The notes beneath the pieces were generated by a model. The model searched no databases. It was not told the DNA's origin and worked only from the letters and a program-made list of their open reading frames with translations. From contig CALLKK010000011.1 of assembly GCA_938008435.1 (NCBI GenBank), positions 173,146 to 237,145 of the forward strand: DNA of 64,000 nucleotides, read 5' to 3'. The translations under genes were made by a program, and so were the position numbers. The stretch comes from an uncultured Steroidobacter sp. Its GTDB lineage: Bacteria; Pseudomonadota; Gammaproteobacteria; Steroidobacterales; Steroidobacteraceae. Positions 60,566 to 64,000 of this stretch are shown here, in pieces (position 1 is the stretch's first letter; every line of letters begins with the position of its first letter).

Positions 60566-60937
60566 TCAGCAACGGCTGGGCTGTTCCGGCAGTCGCTGGA
60601 TCAGTGCCGTAAGCAGCCGACGAAGCTCTGCGATTTCCTCGTCGAGCCGCCAAGCGCTGTCGATCAGTTGGAGCTGCGACGTAATCACGACTTGCGTTTC
60701 GAGTTCGGTCAGCGAGCTGCGCGCGATGTCGAGGTGGCGGAGGTAATCCGCTCGTTTGCTGCGGGCGGCACCCTCGGCGATATGACTGGCGACTGACAGG
60801 GCGGACTTGCGCATTTCGGCCTGGAGGGCGTCGCGTTCGTGCGGCGGCAATCCGCCCGTTGCCGAGTAGACCTTGCTGGCGAGAGCAACCGATTTTCTCC
60901 ATACGAGGAGGTCTCTGTGGCTGCAAGGCGAGGTCAT
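60566..60937 (-). CDS. Four-helix-bundle protein (23S rRNA intervening-sequence type)
   Basis: 123-residue small helical protein matching the S23/IVP four-helix-bundle family (also related to Avd of diversity-generating retroelements). Marks: DLLVWRKSVALASKVY at the start, MRKSALSVASHIAEGAARSK (family core IAEGxxR) and LRHLDIARSSLTELETQV. No rRNA gene, reverse transcriptase or variable repeat is nearby, so it is a stand-alone copy. It lies opposite to the polysaccharide genes on either side, and the function is unknown. Confidence 0.88.
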   Translation of the reverse strand: MTSPCSHRDLLVWRKSVALASKVYSATGGLPPHERDALQAEMRKSALSVASHIAEGAARSKRADYLRHLDIARSSLTELETQVVITSQLQLIDSAWRLDEEIAELRRLLTALIQRLPEQPSRC

Positions 60938-61021
60938 GAGTATCGCTGGTGTGCTTCAGGATGCTGACATCCAGCTCGCTCTCGTCGGGTTCCGTGACGC
61001 GAATATCGGCTAGTTCTTCGC

Positions 61022-61050
61022 TTAAATGCGCGTGCTCCGTCTGCTATAAC
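61022..61050 (+). promoter_or_regulatory. Putative promoter of the epimerase gene
   Basis: -10 TATAAC (61045-61050) with an extended TGC in front, and TTAAAT (61022-61027) 17 bp upstream as a weak -35. Start near 61057 gives a leader of about 25 nt to the ATG at 61083. The extended -10 may make up for the weak -35. Confidence 0.55.
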
Positions 61051-61082
61051 TCATCTCCAATGCTCACTTTCGTGCTCGCACT

Positions 61083-62093
61083 ATGAAAATTTTGGTCACT
61101 GGCGCCGCTGGCTTCATCGGGTTTCACACGGCCAAGATCCTGCTCACCCGGGGTGACGAGGTCGTCGGGCTCGATAATCTCAACGATTACTACGACGTGA
61201 GGTTGAAGGAGGCGCGCCTCGACATCCTCAAGAAGTTCCCGAACTTTCGGTTCGTGAAGCTGGATCTCGCCGACCGAAGCGGGATGGCTGAGTTGTTCGC
61301 GCGGGAGAAGTTCGAGCGCGTGATTCACCTGGCAGCGCAGGCGGGTGTGCGCTATTCGATTCAAAATCCGCTCGCGTACATCGATAGCAACGTGGTCGGC
61401 TTCGCGAACGTGCTAGAGGGATGTCGCCACAACGGGGTAGAGCACCTCGTGTATGCGTCCACGAGCTCCGTGTACGGTGCCAACACCAAGATGCCGTTCT
61501 CGGTGCATCACAACGTCGACCATCCGCTTTCGTTCTATGCCGCCACGAAGAAGGCGAACGAGTTGATGGCGCACACGTATGCGCATCTCTATCAGTTGCC
61601 GGTGACCGGCCTGCGCTTTTTCACGGTCTACGGGCCGTGGGGGCGACCCGACATGGCGCTGTTCTTGTTCACGAAGAATATTCTCGCAGGCAAGCCGATC
61701 GACGTTTTCAACTACGGCAACCATCGACGCGACTTCACCTACATCGACGACATCGCCGAGGGTGTCGTGCGCGCCGTCGATCGTATTGCCCAGCCCAACC
61801 CAAACTGGAACAGCGACGCTCCGGATCCGGGCACGAGCCGCGCGCCGTATCGGCTCTACAATATCGGCAACAACCAGCCCGTGGAACTCATGCGTTATAT
61901 CGAGCTCATTGAGCAGTACTTGGGCAAGAAGGCCGAGAAGAATCTCCTGCCGCTCCAACCAGGCGACGTCCCTGACACCTATGCCGATATCGACGACTTA
62001 GTGCGAGATGTCGGCTATCGGCCCGCGACGCCGGTGGAAGAGGGAGTGCGGCGGTTCGTGGAGTGGTACGTCGAGTACTACGGGAAAGGGTGA
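61083..62093 (+). CDS. NAD-dependent epimerase, probable UDP-glucuronate 4-epimerase
   Basis: 336-residue extended SDR enzyme. NAD motif GAAGFIGFHTAK, then GLDNLNDYYDVRLKEARL, a hallmark of UDP-glucuronate 4-epimerases (CapI/LpsL/GAE type). STSSVYGAN supplies the Ser, and the catalytic YxxxK is in LSFYAATKKANELMAH. RFFTVYGPWGRPDMALF and RDFTYIDDIAEGVVRA complete the family pattern. Makes UDP-galacturonate from UDP-glucuronate for lipopolysaccharide core, O-antigen or capsule. It has its own promoter and lies downstream of the TviB-type gene. Confidence 0.93.
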   Translation: MKILVTGAAGFIGFHTAKILLTRGDEVVGLDNLNDYYDVRLKEARLDILKKFPNFRFVKLDLADRSGMAELFAREKFERVIHLAAQAGVRYSIQNPLAYIDSNVVGFANVLEGCRHNGVEHLVYASTSSVYGANTKMPFSVHHNVDHPLSFYAATKKANELMAHTYAHLYQLPVTGLRFFTVYGPWGRPDMALFLFTKNILAGKPIDVFNYGNHRRDFTYIDDIAEGVVRAVDRIAQPNPNWNSDAPDPGTSRAPYRLYNIGNNQPVELMRYIELIEQYLGKKAEKNLLPLQPGDVPDTYADIDDLVRDVGYRPATPVEEGVRRFVEWYVEYYGKG

Positions 62094-62460
62094 GCAGCTC
62101 GGGCAAGAAGCTCGGCGGTCTGGGTGGCTTAACCGCCGGCGTCGCGCATGTCGGGTTGTGAGAGCCGAGAGCCGTTGCCAGTGTTGCTCCAGTCCACGCT
62201 GGCGAGGTCCACTCGGAGCCTCCTGTTCGTTAGGGGTGTGCCAGTGCACGACAAGGTTCCACTGCGCATCGGTGCCGGCGCGTCAAGTTGCTGAGTCATC
62301 TTGCGCTAGCGCGCGGGCTACGATATGTAGCATCGTCACATGAATCGGACTCAGAATCTCGCGTGCGGTGCTCGAACGCGCCCGTCTTCGGTGTTGGCGG
62401 TCCGCGGGGCACGAAGACCACGCTAGCGTAATCCCTCCCAGTTTTCACGCCGATCTGTCC
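62094..62460. other. 367-bp gap between the epimerase gene and pgi
   Basis: No plausible gene, tRNA or terminator with a T-run was found. The base composition is somewhat less GC-rich around 62305-62400. It probably holds the pgi promoter and leader, but no -35/-10 pair at good spacing stands out. Confidence 0.5.
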
Positions 62461-64000
62461 ATGCTTGCGAACACGACTCCCGAATGGAAAGCCCTCGAAG
62501 AGCATGCACGCGTGATGCGCGATCGGCATCTGCGCGACCTGTTCGCTGAGGATCCGAACCGCTTTGAAGCGTTCTCCCGCTCAGAGCTCAACCTGTTGTT
62601 CGACTTCTCGCGTCAGCGCGTCACGCACGAGACCCTCCGGCTGTTGATCGCGCTGGCGAATGCACGCGCATTGCGCACGCGTATCGACGCGATGTTCGCC
62701 GGCGAGAAGATCAACAACACCGAGGGCCGCGCCGTATTGCACACTGCGCTACGCAATCGCTCGAACCGTCCGGTCCTCGTCGACGGCAAGGATGTGATGC
62801 CGGAGGTGCGGGCGAGTCTCGAGAAGATGCGCAATTTCGTGGAGGGGATACACAGCGGGCGCATCCATGGGCACACGGGCAAGACGTTCACCGATATCGT
62901 CAACATCGGCATCGGCGGCTCGGATCTCGGGATCGTGATGGCGACCGAGGCGCTTGCCAATTACCGCAATCGCAATATCCGGCTCCACTTCGTTTCGAAT
63001 ATCGATGGCGTGCAGCTCGCCGACACGCTCGAGAAGATCGATCCGGCCCGCACGTTGTTCGTCGTGTGCTCGAAGACGTTCACCACGCTCGAGACGATGA
63101 CGAACGCGCAACAGGCTCGCCAATGGATTGTTGATCGGCTGGGCGAAGGAGCACCCGCGCGGCATTTCGCTGCCGTATCCACGAACAGCAAGGCGATGGA
63201 TGCGTTTTTGATCCCCCCGCAGAACCGATTCACGATGTGGGACTGGGTCGGCGGGCGTTACTCGGTGTGGTCCGCGGTCGGTTTGTCGGTGGCACTGGCG
63301 CTCGGCATGGACCAATTCGAGCTCATGCTGGAGGGCGGGTACGAGATGGACGAGCATTTCCGTGCCGCTCCTTTCGAGAACAATCTGCCCGTCCTCATGG
63401 GGCTGCTCGGCGTCTGGAATCGGAACTTCCTCGGGATGGATTCTCTCGCCGTCCTGCCTTACGACCAACGCCTGCATCGACTGCCGGCCTACCTTCAGCA
63501 GCTCGAGATGGAGTCGAACGGGAAGGGCGTGACGCTCGACGGCACTCCGGTCGGCTACGACACGTGTCCCGTCATCTGGGGAGAGCCGGGCTCGAACGCT
63601 CAGCACTCATTTTTCCAATTGCTGCACCAAGGAACTGCGCGTGTTGCCCTCGACTTTCTCGCCCCGGTCAATGGCTCGAGTCCCTATCAAGAGCAGCAGA
63701 ATCTCGCGCTCGCGAATTGCTTCGCGCAGGCGCAAGCCTTCGCATTCGGCCAGACCGAGTCGCAGGTTCGCAACGACCTCGCGAGCAAAGGGCTGAGCGA
63801 GGCTGAGATCGCGCGTCTGGTCCCGCACAAGCTGCACCCGGGCAATCGGCCGAGCACGATCATCTTGTTCTCGCGTCTGGGCCCGAAGACCTTGGGGCGA
63901 TTGATCGCGCTGTACGAGCACAAGGTGTTCGTCCAAAGCGTGATCTGGGGCATCAACGCTTTCGATCAGTGGGGCGTTGAGCTAGGCAAGAAGCTCGCGA
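62461..64000 (+). CDS. pgi: Glucose-6-phosphate isomerase, 3' partial
   Basis: First 513 residues of phosphoglucose isomerase, cut by the window edge (E. coli Pgi has 549). Start ATG at 62461 (MLANTTPEWKALEEHAR). Conserved blocks: NIGIGGSDLGIVMATEAL, FVVCSKTFTTLETMTNA, MWDWVGGRYSVWSAVGLSVA, the catalytic Glu and His in IWGEPGSNAQHSFFQLLHQG, and HPGNRPSTIILFSRL. It interconverts glucose 6-phosphate and fructose 6-phosphate, feeding both glycolysis and UDP-sugar synthesis, which fits its place beside nucleotide-sugar genes. Confidence 0.97.
   Translation, partial: MLANTTPEWKALEEHARVMRDRHLRDLFAEDPNRFEAFSRSELNLLFDFSRQRVTHETLRLLIALANARALRTRIDAMFAGEKINNTEGRAVLHTALRNRSNRPVLVDGKDVMPEVRASLEKMRNFVEGIHSGRIHGHTGKTFTDIVNIGIGGSDLGIVMATEALANYRNRNIRLHFVSNIDGVQLADTLEKIDPARTLFVVCSKTFTTLETMTNAQQARQWIVDRLGEGAPARHFAAVSTNSKAMDAFLIPPQNRFTMWDWVGGRYSVWSAVGLSVALALGMDQFELMLEGGYEMDEHFRAAPFENNLPVLMGLLGVWNRNFLGMDSLAVLPYDQRLHRLPAYLQQLEMESNGKGVTLDGTPVGYDTCPVIWGEPGSNAQHSFFQLLHQGTARVALDFLAPVNGSSPYQEQQNLALANCFAQAQAFAFGQTESQVRNDLASKGLSEAEIARLVPHKLHPGNRPSTIILFSRLGPKTLGRLIALYEHKVFVQSVIWGINAFDQWGVELGKKLA

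Overview
This 64 kb window is a dense, GC-rich, chromosomal stretch of a gammaproteobacterium. It contains 54 protein-coding genes (one cut at each window edge) and seven tRNAs, and no rRNA, CRISPR array, prophage or insertion sequence was seen. Gene content and order resemble Pseudomonas and Xanthomonas housekeeping blocks: asd-fimV-truA-accD-folC-dedD-cvpA-purF, lpxH-ppi-aaRS-cysS-tRNAs-tig-clpP-clpX-lon-hupB-tRNA-Val/Asp-ppiD-fabI, and mltD-gloB-methyltransferase-rnhA-dnaQ. EF-P beta-lysylation genes, a FimX-like protein and lpxH also point to Gammaproteobacteria. The species cannot be named from the sequence; a lineage near Xanthomonadales, Nevskiales or Steroidobacterales is a guess.

Layout: 1-3.8 kb, + strand: ribH (partial), nusB, thiL, pgpA and a Ser/Thr kinase fused to a cyclic-nucleotide-binding domain. 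3.8-8.0 kb, - strand: xseB-ispA-dxs-folE2 (isoprenoid and folate precursors). 8.1-10.8 kb, +: rubrerythrin, a CCG-type Fe-S oxidoreductase and a DUF3501 protein behind a clear sigma70 promoter with a palindromic operator-like site. 11-15.2 kb, +: parE-parC. 15.3-17.4 kb, -: degenerate GGDEF/EAL protein (FimX-like). 17.5-22.4 kb: EF-P with both modification genes (epmB, epmA), plus msrC, psd and a SCO1 protein. 22.4-24.5 kb, +: prmB-aroC. 24.8-35.1 kb, +: asd through purF. 35.2-37.1 kb, +: second Ser/Thr kinase overlapping miaE. 37.1-38.6 kb, -: lpxH and a periplasmic cyclophilin. 38.7-41.7 kb, +: gltX (in the position usually held by glnS) and cysS. 41.8-42.7 kb: tRNA-Pro, Arg, His, Lys, Leu. 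42.8-51.8 kb, +: tig, clpP, clpX, lon, hupB, tRNA-Val, tRNA-Asp, ppiD. 52-55.5 kb, -: fabI, mltD, gloB. 55.6-64 kb, mostly +: methyltransferase, rnhA, a WbpE-type sugar aminotransferase, dnaQ, a TviB-type UDP-sugar dehydrogenase, a small four-helix-bundle gene (-), a UDP-glucuronate 4-epimerase-type gene, and pgi (partial).

How it works together: most genes serve core functions (cofactors, chromosome decatenation, translation quality, proteostasis, envelope lipids and murein). The less standard parts are the rubrerythrin/Fe-S/DUF3501 operon, two different Ser/Thr kinases placed at the ends of housekeeping operons, a type IV pilus regulatory pair (FimX-like and FimV), nucleotide-sugar genes around dnaQ, and a family of intergenic inverted repeats sharing the core CACAGCCTAC. 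Expected genes missing from otherwise syntenic blocks are trpF (truA/accD), glnS (replaced by gltX) and folD (after cysS).
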